From: Planctomycetota bacterium
Lineage (GTDB): Bacteria; Planctomycetota; SZUA-567
Reading direction: 5' to 3'
Length of the DNA stretch: 19,152 nucleotides
NCBI GenBank assembly: GCA_031270145.1
Contig: JAISYD010000130.1
Coordinates: forward strand, 1 to 19,152
The notes under the pieces were generated by a model. It saw nothing but the letters and a program-made list of their open reading frames with translations. It made no database searches and was not told the origin of the DNA. Below, in pieces: positions 7,485 through 14,368 of this stretch (position 1 is the stretch's first letter; every line of letters begins with the position of its first letter). The position numbers were made by a program, and so were the translations under genes.

Positions 7485-9626
7485 ATGCCGAGCTATGCGG
7501 CCAAGCCGAGGGAAGGCGGGAAGGATTTCGAAACGCCCATGCAACGCCTGTGGCGGCGCTTCCTCAAGGCCAGAGGGGCCAAAACCGGCCTGGCCCTGAT
7601 TTCGCTTTTCGCCCTAGCCGCTTTTCTCGCCCCCTTTCTGGCCCACCGCCTGCCGCTTATCTGGCATGACGGCAACGGCTGGTCCTTCCCCCTGATCCGC
7701 GAGTTTTTCGCGCCATCCGACACCACCGAGCCCAGGCTGGAGGCTGGAATCAATTTTCTTTTTGTTTTTTTGCCGGTCGCCCTTTTGGCCTGGCGGCTGA
7801 TGGATCGGCGTTTCCCCTGGCTGGCCGGGATGGAATCGCGCGGACTGGCGCTACTTTTCGGCCTGTTGCTGGCCGGGGCGCTCTGGTTTTCGCTGGGCGG
7901 CATGCTGCTCGACGGCGCCGGCCGGGACTGGTTCCACGCCGAAAGCGCGCCGGTACCGGAATTGGACGATCTGGCCGACCCCAGCGCCATTTACCTCGGC
8001 TCGGCGGCGGACGGGGCGGCGGCATTGGTGCGGGCTGGACTGGAGAAATACGGCTGGAAGGCCGCGCCGCCCCCGGAAAGCGAAGAGGCGGGGAAAAGGG
8101 CGCTCCTGGGACCGTTGCAAAAGTTGATTGAGGGGCCGGCATTGGCCCCGGCCGCCAAGACGAGGGAACCGGGGACTGGCGGGGGCGATGCCGGCGCGAG
8201 GATCGACCAAGCCCGCCGAAACCGCCTCCTGGTCGAGGCCGCCTTTCCCGGCCTGTTGCCGCCCATGCGGCAATTCCGCTTCGCCTTCATCACCCTGGCC
8301 GCCGTCACCCTGTCGACGCTGATCGGGTTGACCGGCATTTGCCTAATTGGCGCCGGTCAATTCACCCTGAGCCCGCGTTGGCTGGTTCTATTGATATTGG
8401 CCCTCCTGCTATCCCTCGCCTTCCGGCTGCCGGCGCGGCATAATCACACCCCCTACCGGCAATTGGCGGCCGAGGGCGAAGGATTCGGGATTTTCCCCTT
8501 AATCCCCTATGGCCCGAATGAGCAGGGATTCGGCCCTAGGCTGCCGCCCGAGTGGTTTATCGAGCCGCCGTTCCTTACGGCGTCGGCCATCCGCTTTCCG
8601 GAGCGGCTGCGGAGCGAGCTAGCGGACGACGGCCCGGGAGCGGCGGAATTGGCCTCCCGACTGGACGAGTTGCTGCCGCCCTGGCGGGACAAACTGGACG
8701 ACCCGGCCGGGTTGCCGGAGGTGGTTTCGGCCTTGAACCGGATCATCGCCGCCGACAACCTATTGGAAGCGCCTTTCGCGGCGCGCTTCCAGGGCGATCC
8801 GGCGCTCGCGCCCTATTTCGAGACCTCCGGGGCGGCGGCCGACCCGATCCAGCGGCAACGCGCCAATCGCCTGCTCCTGGAGCGGTTGGCGCCCGGGGTT
8901 TTCGACCCGATCCCCGCCATCCATTGGAAAAAAACCGGCCAAAGCGCCGGACGCCACTACCTGGGGACGGATGAGAGCGGGCGCGACGTCCTGGTGCGCA
9001 TCATCCACGGGGCCAGGGTGTCGCTGTCGGTGGGGTTCGTGTCGGTGCTGCTGGCCACGGCGATTGGCCTGGTGCTGGGATCGCTTGCCGCCTATTACGG
9101 CGGCGGGACCGATATGGCGATTTCCCGCTTCCTGGAAATAATGACCTGCTTCCCTTCGTTTTTCCTGATCCTCGCGGTAATCGCGGTGCTCGACAAGCGT
9201 TCCATCGTGAACATCATGCTGGTCATCGGCCTGACCAGTTGGACCGGGGTGGCCCGCCTGGTGCGGGGCGAGATGCTGCGGCAGAAGAAGATGGACTATG
9301 TGGCGGCGAGCGTGGCCCTGGGCGCCTCCGACGCCAGGACGATTTTCCGCCACATCCTGCCCAACGCCATGGCGCCGGTGCTAGTGTCGATTTCCTTCGG
9401 CATAACCGGAGCCATCCTGACCGAGGCCGGCCTGTCCTTCATCGGCTTCGGCGTCACGCCCCCGACCCCCACCTGGGGGCAACTGCTTTCCGAAACCCGC
9501 GACTCGCCCCTGGCCAACTGGTGGCTGGCCGTTTTCCCCGGCCTGGTGCTTTTCCTCGGCGTGACGGCCTACAACCTGATGGGCGAGGCGCTGCGCGACG
9601 CCCTGGATCCCCGTACATCGCTGTAG
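7485..9626 (+). CDS. DppC/OppC-type ABC permease with large insertion
   Basis: A 713-residue inner-membrane protein. Residues about 31-54 form the first membrane helix of an OppC-type permease. The permease core resumes only at about residue 492 with YLGTDESGRDVLVRIIHGAR and runs to the C-terminus, including the EAA loop around residue 604 (YVAASVALGASDARTIFRH). Between them lie about 430 extra residues: four probable membrane helices (about 88-106, 121-142, 264-290, 299-316) and two soluble stretches (about 143-263 and 320-490). Ordinary family members are near 300 residues. The ATG at 7485 has GGACGGA upstream and lies one base after the preceding stop. No partner permease, ATPase or binding protein for a peptide importer is in this window, so the complex must be completed elsewhere. 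Confidence 0.87.
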   Translation: MPSYAAKPREGGKDFETPMQRLWRRFLKARGAKTGLALISLFALAAFLAPFLAHRLPLIWHDGNGWSFPLIREFFAPSDTTEPRLEAGINFLFVFLPVALLAWRLMDRRFPWLAGMESRGLALLFGLLLAGALWFSLGGMLLDGAGRDWFHAESAPVPELDDLADPSAIYLGSAADGAAALVRAGLEKYGWKAAPPPESEEAGKRALLGPLQKLIEGPALAPAAKTREPGTGGGDAGARIDQARRNRLLVEAAFPGLLPPMRQFRFAFITLAAVTLSTLIGLTGICLIGAGQFTLSPRWLVLLILALLLSLAFRLPARHNHTPYRQLAAEGEGFGIFPLIPYGPNEQGFGPRLPPEWFIEPPFLTASAIRFPERLRSELADDGPGAAELASRLDELLPPWRDKLDDPAGLPEVVSALNRIIAADNLLEAPFAARFQGDPALAPYFETSGAAADPIQRQRANRLLLERLAPGVFDPIPAIHWKKTGQSAGRHYLGTDESGRDVLVRIIHGARVSLSVGFVSVLLATAIGLVLGSLAAYYGGGTDMAISRFLEIMTCFPSFFLILAVIAVLDKRSIVNIMLVIGLTSWTGVARLVRGEMLRQKKMDYVAASVALGASDARTIFRHILPNAMAPVLVSISFGITGAILTEAGLSFIGFGVTPPTPTWGQLLSETRDSPLANWWLAVFPGLVLFLGVTAYNLMGEALRDALDPRTSL

Positions 9627-9701
9627 GAGAGGGGCGATTGCCAGTCCAAGGCAAAGAAAAATTCGGCGCGGGCGGGGGTTTTTCCGAGGACGGATTCGCC
9701 G

Positions 9702-9884
9702 TCAAAACCTCAGGCCGAGTCCGGCGGCGGCCTTGAAGCCGATTGCGCCAAACTTGCCATAATAGTCAAACTTCCCCTGCGACGTCCGGAAAAATTCTCC
9801 GCTCACCTCCCCCGAAATATTTGGGGCAAAGGCATAAGACGCGCCGACCCCTTTTACGATAGAAAGCGAACGCCGCCGCCCATC
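9702..9884 (-). pseudogene. Relic of an outer-membrane beta-barrel (autotransporter-like) C-terminus
   Basis: On the minus strand an open frame of 60 codons ends at TGA (9702-9704). Its last part reads with strong amphipathic strand character: GVGASYAFAPNISGEVSGE, then SQGKFDYYGKFGAIGF, then GLGLRF at the end. Alternating aromatic and small residues and a terminal Phe are the export signal of outer-membrane barrels, and the layout resembles the last strands of autotransporter domains. The frame is closed upstream by an in-frame TAG (9885-9887) and has no ATG or convincing ribosome binding site. It is therefore best read as the tail of a decayed gene, and shows that the host or its ancestor had an outer membrane. 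Confidence 0.55.
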
Positions 9885-9887
9885 CTA

Positions 9888-9925
9888 GGCCGCCATCCCG
9901 GCAATAAATTGCCGGAATGGCGGCC
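9888..9925. repeat. 17-bp inverted repeat with 4-nt loop
   Basis: GGCCGCCATCCCGGCAA (9888-9904) pairs with TTGCCGGAATGGCGGCC (9909-9925) at 16 of 17 positions around a TAAA loop. It lies 18 bp beyond the stop of the binding-protein gene, where a terminator for the minus-strand transporter transcript would be expected. No U-tract follows in that direction, so it may act as an mRNA 3' end stabiliser or be a dispersed repeat. Confidence 0.6.
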
Positions 9926-9942
9926 GGGGGATATTTTATCAG

Positions 9943-10929
9943 TCATTGCACGCTGTCGTCGACGCCAGGCAGAAAGACGAAGCTATTTTCCCTGAGGAAG
10001 GCGATATCGACGCCAGCATCAAGGATGCCAATCTGCTTAAGCTCATCGGCGATGACGCCGAAGCCGTCATAGGCGCCCCTAATCGACGGGATGTAGTTGA
10101 AGGACTTGAGCACCGAGGCGTTGAAGGCGGGATCCCCCGGGACATAGTTTTTGGCGACCTGTATGCTCGCCGTCTCGTCCTGATTGCGCTGGATCCAGGC
10201 GCTGGCCTTCTGCATGGCCAGGGTGTACTTGGCCGCCGCTTCCGGATTGTTCGCGACCAAATCGGCGCTGACGTAGGCGGCGCAGCAATATTGCTTGTTG
10301 TAGGGCGCGTCCCTGGCCGAATCGAGGATCACGTCCAAGTCGTATTCCTTGACGGCGCGGGAGGCCACCGGATCGTTGGCGGACAAGGCGTCGATGGCGC
10401 CCTTCTCCAAGGCCAGCGGCAGTTCGGCGTTCGAGAAGACGACGAACTCCACTTCAAGTTTCTTGTCGCTCACCCCGACCCCGGCGGCGGCCAGACCCCG
10501 CTTGGCGAACATGATGGGGCTGCTGGTGAGGCTGGGGACGCCGATGCGCTTGCCTCTCAGGTCGGACAGTTTATTGATGCCCTTGCCCTTCGGAACCAGC
10601 AGCTTGTCGCAACCGGTGTGGAGGCCGGTGACGATTTTGATCGGAAGGCCGTTCGACAGCGGCTGGATCAGGGTGGCCAGCAGGCCGAAGCTGGCGTCAA
10701 TTTTGCCGGTGGAGACGGCCTCGAAGGTGGTTCCGGGCGCGAGGCGCACCGCCTCGGCCTCCAGGCCCTCCTGGGCGAAGAAGCCCTTTTCAATGGCGAT
10801 GTGGAGCGGCCCCTCGCACAGGCTGCCGCTGTAGCCCACCTTGATGGCGGCGGTTTCGCCCGCCGGCGCCAGGCCGGCATAAGACAGTATGGACAGGGTG
10901 AAAATCGCCATGGCAATCCGAACTTTCAT
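9943..10929 (-). CDS. Periplasmic substrate-binding protein, nitrate/sulfonate/taurine type
   Basis: A 328-residue exported binding protein of the NrtA/SsuA/TauA superfamily. A classical signal peptide is visible at residues 1-23 (MKVRIAMAIFTLSILSYAG, then LAPAG) with no lipobox cysteine, so it is probably free in the periplasm. The mature part opens IKVGYSGSLCEGPLHIAIEK, and family features such as DLRGKRIGVPSLTSSP follow in the middle. AAGGAAAA precedes the ATG at 10929. It is downstream of the matching ATPase and permease genes, separated by a 286-bp leader that carries a small Cys-rich open frame and a hairpin, so it may be regulated on its own. The ligand is unknown; an organosulfur compound is inferred from the neighbours. 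Confidence 0.88.
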   Translation of the reverse strand: MKVRIAMAIFTLSILSYAGLAPAGETAAIKVGYSGSLCEGPLHIAIEKGFFAQEGLEAEAVRLAPGTTFEAVSTGKIDASFGLLATLIQPLSNGLPIKIVTGLHTGCDKLLVPKGKGINKLSDLRGKRIGVPSLTSSPIMFAKRGLAAAGVGVSDKKLEVEFVVFSNAELPLALEKGAIDALSANDPVASRAVKEYDLDVILDSARDAPYNKQYCCAAYVSADLVANNPEAAAKYTLAMQKASAWIQRNQDETASIQVAKNYVPGDPAFNASVLKSFNYIPSIRGAYDGFGVIADELKQIGILDAGVDIAFLRENSFVFLPGVDDSVQ

Positions 10930-11049
10930 GCTTTTCCTTTCAAACACGCCGACGCCTTGCCGGCGCCAGGCAAAAATTTTTGGGATTCCAACCACACCCG
11001 GGCGAAACGGCGGCAGCCGTTCCACCCGGCCAAAGGACAAATTACGGAT

Positions 11050-11065
11050 GCGCCGCTTGCGGCGC
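11050..11065 (-). promoter_or_regulatory. GC-rich hairpin in the binding-protein leader
   Basis: On the transcribed strand GCGCCG-CAAG-CGGCGC forms a 6-bp stem with a tetraloop, 17 nt after the stop of the Cys-rich small frame and about 120 nt before the binding-protein ATG. A CCGCCGCC run just upstream could pair alternatively with part of the stem. It may be the switchable element of an attenuator, but no clean U-tract follows, so a translational mechanism or Rho-dependent termination is as likely. Confidence 0.4.
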
Positions 11066-11082
11066 CCGGCGGCGGCAATGCC

Positions 11083-11148
11083 TCACCCTCCGTCGGACGC
11101 TGGGCAAGAGGCGCACGTACAGTAGCAATGCAATCTTCCGATGAACAT
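11083..11148 (-). CDS. Candidate Cys-rich leader peptide (21 aa)
   Basis: A 21-codon open frame on the minus strand begins at ATG (11146-11148) and stops at TGA (11083-11085). AGGGAG lies 6 nt upstream of the ATG, one of the best ribosome binding sites in the window. The peptide begins MFIGRLH and then has CYCTCASC, giving cysteines at residues 8, 10, 12 and 15. It has no hydrophobic segment or domain. It precedes a hairpin and the binding-protein gene. Short upstream frames with clustered Cys codons are known to sense cysteine supply in some bacteria by ribosome stalling, and this layout fits. It could also be a chance frame or a tiny metal-binding peptide. Confidence 0.5.
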   Translation of the reverse strand: MFIGRLHCYCTCASCPASDGG

Positions 11149-11215
11149 GCGCGTCTCCCTTGTCCGGTGTTTCCCCCGCGCCCGCCCGTCCAGACGGCCG
11201 AGCGCCCAATTTGCC

Positions 11216-12022
11216 TCAAATCTGGTAGTTCGGCTCCCGAATTTGGCCGCCGAAGTGCAAAATCCTCAATATCCGCGCCCGCAACTGGAGGAAGTCCAGA
11301 TGGCTGCGCGCCCGGGGGCGGGCCAGTTCCACGGCGATGTCGGTCTCGATTCGGGCCGGGCCGGGGCTCATCACCACCACCCGGTCGGCCAGATAAATCG
11401 CCTCGTCCACGTCGTGGGTGACCATGATCATGGTGGTGTTCCGTTCCCGCCAGATGCGGATGATCTCGTCCTGCATATTCATGCGGGTGAAGGCGTCGAG
11501 GGCCCCCAGCGGCTCGTCCAGCAACAGCACCCTGGGGCGGTTCACCAGCGCCCGGGCGAGCGCGGCCCGCTGCGCCATGCCGCCGGAAAGCTGGTGCGGA
11601 TAAGAGCGGGCGAATTTCTCCAGCCCGACCAGCCTGAGGAATTCCGCCACATCACCCTTCCTTTCCCGGTAGATTTTCCGCGCCTTGAGGCCGAAGGCCA
11701 CATTGTCGTAAAGGTTCAGCCAGGGGAAGAGGAGCGGGTTCTGGAACACCAGGCCCCTTTCCGAATCCGGCTCGCGTATCTCCCCGCCGTCCAGGAGCAA
11801 ACGGCCGGAATCGGCGGAATTCAGCCCGGCGATCAGCCGGAGCAGGGTGGATTTGCCGCAACCGGAGGGACCGATGAGAGAAATGAACTCCCCCGCCGTC
11901 ACCTCGAGATCCACGCCGGACAAGGCGCGCACCTCGGAACCGTCGTTCTGGCGGAACGATTTCGTCACCGCCTGGACGCTTATCCGCCCCAGGGCGACTT
12001 GCCCCTGCCCCGCCGCTACCAT
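11216..12022 (-). CDS. ABC transporter ATPase, nitrate/sulfonate/taurine type
   Basis: A 268-residue cytoplasmic ATP-binding subunit of an importer. All motifs are intact: Walker A GPSGCGKST at 51-59, Q-loop VFQNPLLFPWLN, signature LSGGMAQRAALARAL, Walker B VLLLDEPLGALD, and H-loop MVTHDVDEA. The LFPWLN and PLGALD wording is typical of the SsuB/TauB/NrtD group. The ATG at 12022 overlaps the stop of the permease gene (ATGGTAG), indicating translational coupling; there is no better start upstream. It partners the permease at 12016-12966 and the binding protein at 9943-10929. Confidence 0.95.
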   Translation of the reverse strand: MVAAGQGQVALGRISVQAVTKSFRQNDGSEVRALSGVDLEVTAGEFISLIGPSGCGKSTLLRLIAGLNSADSGRLLLDGGEIREPDSERGLVFQNPLLFPWLNLYDNVAFGLKARKIYRERKGDVAEFLRLVGLEKFARSYPHQLSGGMAQRAALARALVNRPRVLLLDEPLGALDAFTRMNMQDEIIRIWRERNTTMIMVTHDVDEAIYLADRVVVMSPGPARIETDIAVELARPRARSHLDFLQLRARILRILHFGGQIREPNYQI

Positions 12023-12966
12023 TTGATCACCCCCCGTTGCCAGACCAGGACATAGTCGCGGAGCTTGAATAACAGGGTGATCAGCAGGTAGAAACTGAGC
12101 GCGATGAGGATCAGCCCGGCGTAGACGTTGGCGTAGGAAAGCATTTCCCGCTGCCAGTTGATGTACCAGCCGATGCCGTTCTTGACCCCCAGCATTTCGG
12201 CGGTCATCAGGGTGATGAAGGAGGAGCAGGTGCCGGTGAAGACGCCGATGAAGATGAAAGGCATGGCGGCCGGAATGCCGACATGGAATATTTGCCAATA
12301 ACGGCCCGCGCCCAGGGTGCTTGAAACCTCGAAATAGGCGTTTTGCACATTGGCGATGCCGCTCGAGGTCATCACGGTGGTTGGGAACCACACCGACAGG
12401 GCAATCAGGAAGGCGCCGCCCTGGAAAGTGGTGGGAAAGGCCACCAGGACCAGGGGAATCCAGGCGGTGGGCGGTATCGGCCCGATAATCCGGATGAGCG
12501 GGTTCAGCCAGTAACCGGCCCGCCGGCTGAAGCCGATGGCTATGCCGGTGACGAGTCCGGCCAAAAGCCCGGACAGGAAGCCGGTGAAAAGCAGTTTCCC
12601 GGAGGAAACCAGGCACTCGCCGACCAAATAGGGGAAATCCAGCGCCAGCACGGCCAGGATGCGATCCGGAGTGGGGAAAAAGATAGGCGGCAGCAGGGCG
12701 AATTTGTTGGTCGTCAGGTTCAAAAGGTTGACGACAAGGAAAACGGCGGCGTGGAAATCCGCCTTGGCCAGTAGCCGCCCGCGGATCCAGGGGCGCAAAC
12801 GTCCCAGGAGCGGCCCGATCAGAAAAAAGGCGGCGGACAAAAGCAGTCCGTACAGAAGAAACGGATATTTCACCGGCGGATTCCGGGGGCTGTTCCCCAA
12901 CCCGATTTCCAGGATCAGGGCAAGGAGCAACGAAGCCAGCGGTTTCCAGAGCGCGAGTTGTTTCAT
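12016..12966 (-). CDS. ABC transporter permease, nitrate/sulfonate/taurine type
   Basis: A 316-residue inner-membrane permease. Three N-terminal hydrophobic segments lie at about residues 9-24, 37-54 and 73-85. The transport core from about residue 120 has several helices and the ATPase-coupling EAA loop in EVSSTLGAGRYWQIFHVGIP. PLIRIIGPIPPTAWIPLVLV is a signature of the SsuC/TauC/NrtB group. The extra N-terminal membrane segments exceed the usual length of about 260 residues. GGAAA lies 9 nt before the ATG at 12966. The gene starts 22 bp after the NifK-like stop and overlaps the ATPase start by 7 bp, which places the importer in the same transcript as the nitrogenase-like genes. Confidence 0.93.
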   Translation of the reverse strand: MKQLALWKPLASLLLALILEIGLGNSPRNPPVKYPFLLYGLLLSAAFFLIGPLLGRLRPWIRGRLLAKADFHAAVFLVVNLLNLTTNKFALLPPIFFPTPDRILAVLALDFPYLVGECLVSSGKLLFTGFLSGLLAGLVTGIAIGFSRRAGYWLNPLIRIIGPIPPTAWIPLVLVAFPTTFQGGAFLIALSVWFPTTVMTSSGIANVQNAYFEVSSTLGAGRYWQIFHVGIPAAMPFIFIGVFTGTCSSFITLMTAEMLGVKNGIGWYINWQREMLSYANVYAGLILIALSFYLLITLLFKLRDYVLVWQRGVIKW

Positions 12967-12988
12967 GGCGGCGGTTTCCAGATTGCCA

Positions 12989-14368
12989 TCAACGCATGGC
13001 GATAATCGAACTCAAAACATCCTCGAACAGACGCAGACCCCCGTCGTACCCGGTATACCCCCGGGTGATCACCGCCCGGTTGGACACCGGAAAGGAAAGG
13101 CTGATATGCCCCGCCCCCAAGGCGGCGGCAAGGGGACGCTCCAGCGAGCTGCCGGCAACAAAGGCCGGCAACCGCCCGTTATGGTGCTTTTTCCACAATT
13201 CCGGCCGCCAGCTGTCGTCGATGGCGTCGATGATGGCGGCGGCGGCGGTCTCGAAAAGCACCCGTTCCGGCCGGTAGAGGCCGCGCGCCTCGCGGCGACG
13301 GACATAGGCGTCGCGCGCCTCGCCGCTGAACGCGTCGGTGATCACGGTGAGCTCGGGGAGCCAGCCCATGTCCTCGGCCAGGAAGTCGGTCACCGCCCAG
13401 GCGTAATTGGCGTCGCCAACCACGATGGCGTAACGCTGGGCCTCCATGTCGTTGTAAACGTCGATAAGCGGCTCCAGGCTTTCGTAGTGCCTGCGGCCCT
13501 CGGCCTCGATGACCGCCTCCACCCGCTTTTCCGGGAGGCGCAAGGCTTGCCCGACCGCGCGAAGGAAACGCTCGGACGCCGCCGCCCCGAACGGCAGGGG
13601 GATGGTCAAGTAATCGACACCGTGCAATTCCTTGAACAGCTCGGCCGCCTCAACCCCGTAGACATCCGAAAGCACCAGGTTCAACCCGGCCCTAGCGGCG
13701 TCCCTGATGCCGTCGAGGCTGGCGCCGGGACCGAAGAAAACGTTCGCCTCCAGGCCCAGCAAGGCCAGAAGCCGGCGCACTCCCTCCAGGTTGCCGCGCC
13801 AGAAAACATCCATCATGGGCGGCACGCCCAGGACGTTCACCAGTTTTTTCCGCCTGGCCGCCCCGCCCCCCGGCCGCACCACCTGGCGGAACAGGGTTTT
13901 CAGCACCTGCTCGTAGCCGAAATAGGAACTGCCCTTGAAACCGGCGGTGGAGGCGAAGATCACCGGCCGACCGGCGGCGGCGTACTCGTTGACCACGCTT
14001 TCGACATCGTCGCCGATAACCTCCGGCACACAGCCGGTGAGGACGAAATACAGATCGCCGGCCATGATTTCCAGCGTATTCCCGATTTGCTCGTGCAGGC
14101 GATCGAGCCCGCCGAAGACCACCTCGCTCTCCTGAAGATTGCTGCCGGGAAGGCTGAGGCCGGCGCAGGCTCCGGCCACCTGAAGGCCGGAGGCGCCGTT
14201 CTGGGTCCAGGTGAAATTGGCGGCGCAGCCAGGCCCGGAGTGCATGATGGGCACCACGCCGGGCAGAGCGCCGGCGGCGGCCAGCGCCCCGCCCAGGGCG
14301 CAAGTCCAGCGCGGGCGCTCAATGGCGGAGACGAGTTCCGGACGCTCAAGCGGCAGGGCGGCGGTCAT
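12989..14368 (-). CDS. Nitrogenase-like component 1 beta (NifK-like) subunit
   Basis: A 459-residue subunit of the nitrogenase/oxidoreductase component 1 superfamily. C23 (TCALGGALAAA), C48 (MHSGPGCAANF) and C113 (LTGCVPEVIGDD) match the three P-cluster cysteines of NifK (70, 95, 153); the C23-C48 spacing of 25 is identical to NifK. The stretch SNLQESEVVFGGLDRL is the family's SMTED-type loop before an FGG motif. It lacks the long N-terminal extension of true NifK. NifN-type scaffolds and the protochlorophyllide reductase B subunit lack this full set of cysteines, so a catalytic subunit is favoured. The start overlaps the D-like stop by ATGA, giving coupled 1:1 synthesis. The best-matching known function is the methylthio-alkane reductase K subunit, which needs confirmation. 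Confidence 0.9.
   Translation of the reverse strand: MTAALPLERPELVSAIERPRWTCALGGALAAAGALPGVVPIMHSGPGCAANFTWTQNGASGLQVAGACAGLSLPGSNLQESEVVFGGLDRLHEQIGNTLEIMAGDLYFVLTGCVPEVIGDDVESVVNEYAAAGRPVIFASTAGFKGSSYFGYEQVLKTLFRQVVRPGGGAARRKKLVNVLGVPPMMDVFWRGNLEGVRRLLALLGLEANVFFGPGASLDGIRDAARAGLNLVLSDVYGVEAAELFKELHGVDYLTIPLPFGAAASERFLRAVGQALRLPEKRVEAVIEAEGRRHYESLEPLIDVYNDMEAQRYAIVVGDANYAWAVTDFLAEDMGWLPELTVITDAFSGEARDAYVRRREARGLYRPERVLFETAAAAIIDAIDDSWRPELWKKHHNGRLPAFVAGSSLERPLAAALGAGHISLSFPVSNRAVITRGYTGYDGGLRLFEDVLSSIIAMR

Noticed and set aside
10926..11219. A 97-codon minus-strand frame filling the leader before the binding protein
   Set aside because: No domain, biased composition, and no ribosome binding site as good as that of the 21-codon frame in another phase.
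9946..11421. Plus-strand open frame of 491 codons opposite the binding-protein gene
   Set aside because: Antisense to a binding protein with a clear signal peptide and family motifs; composition typical of a shadow frame.
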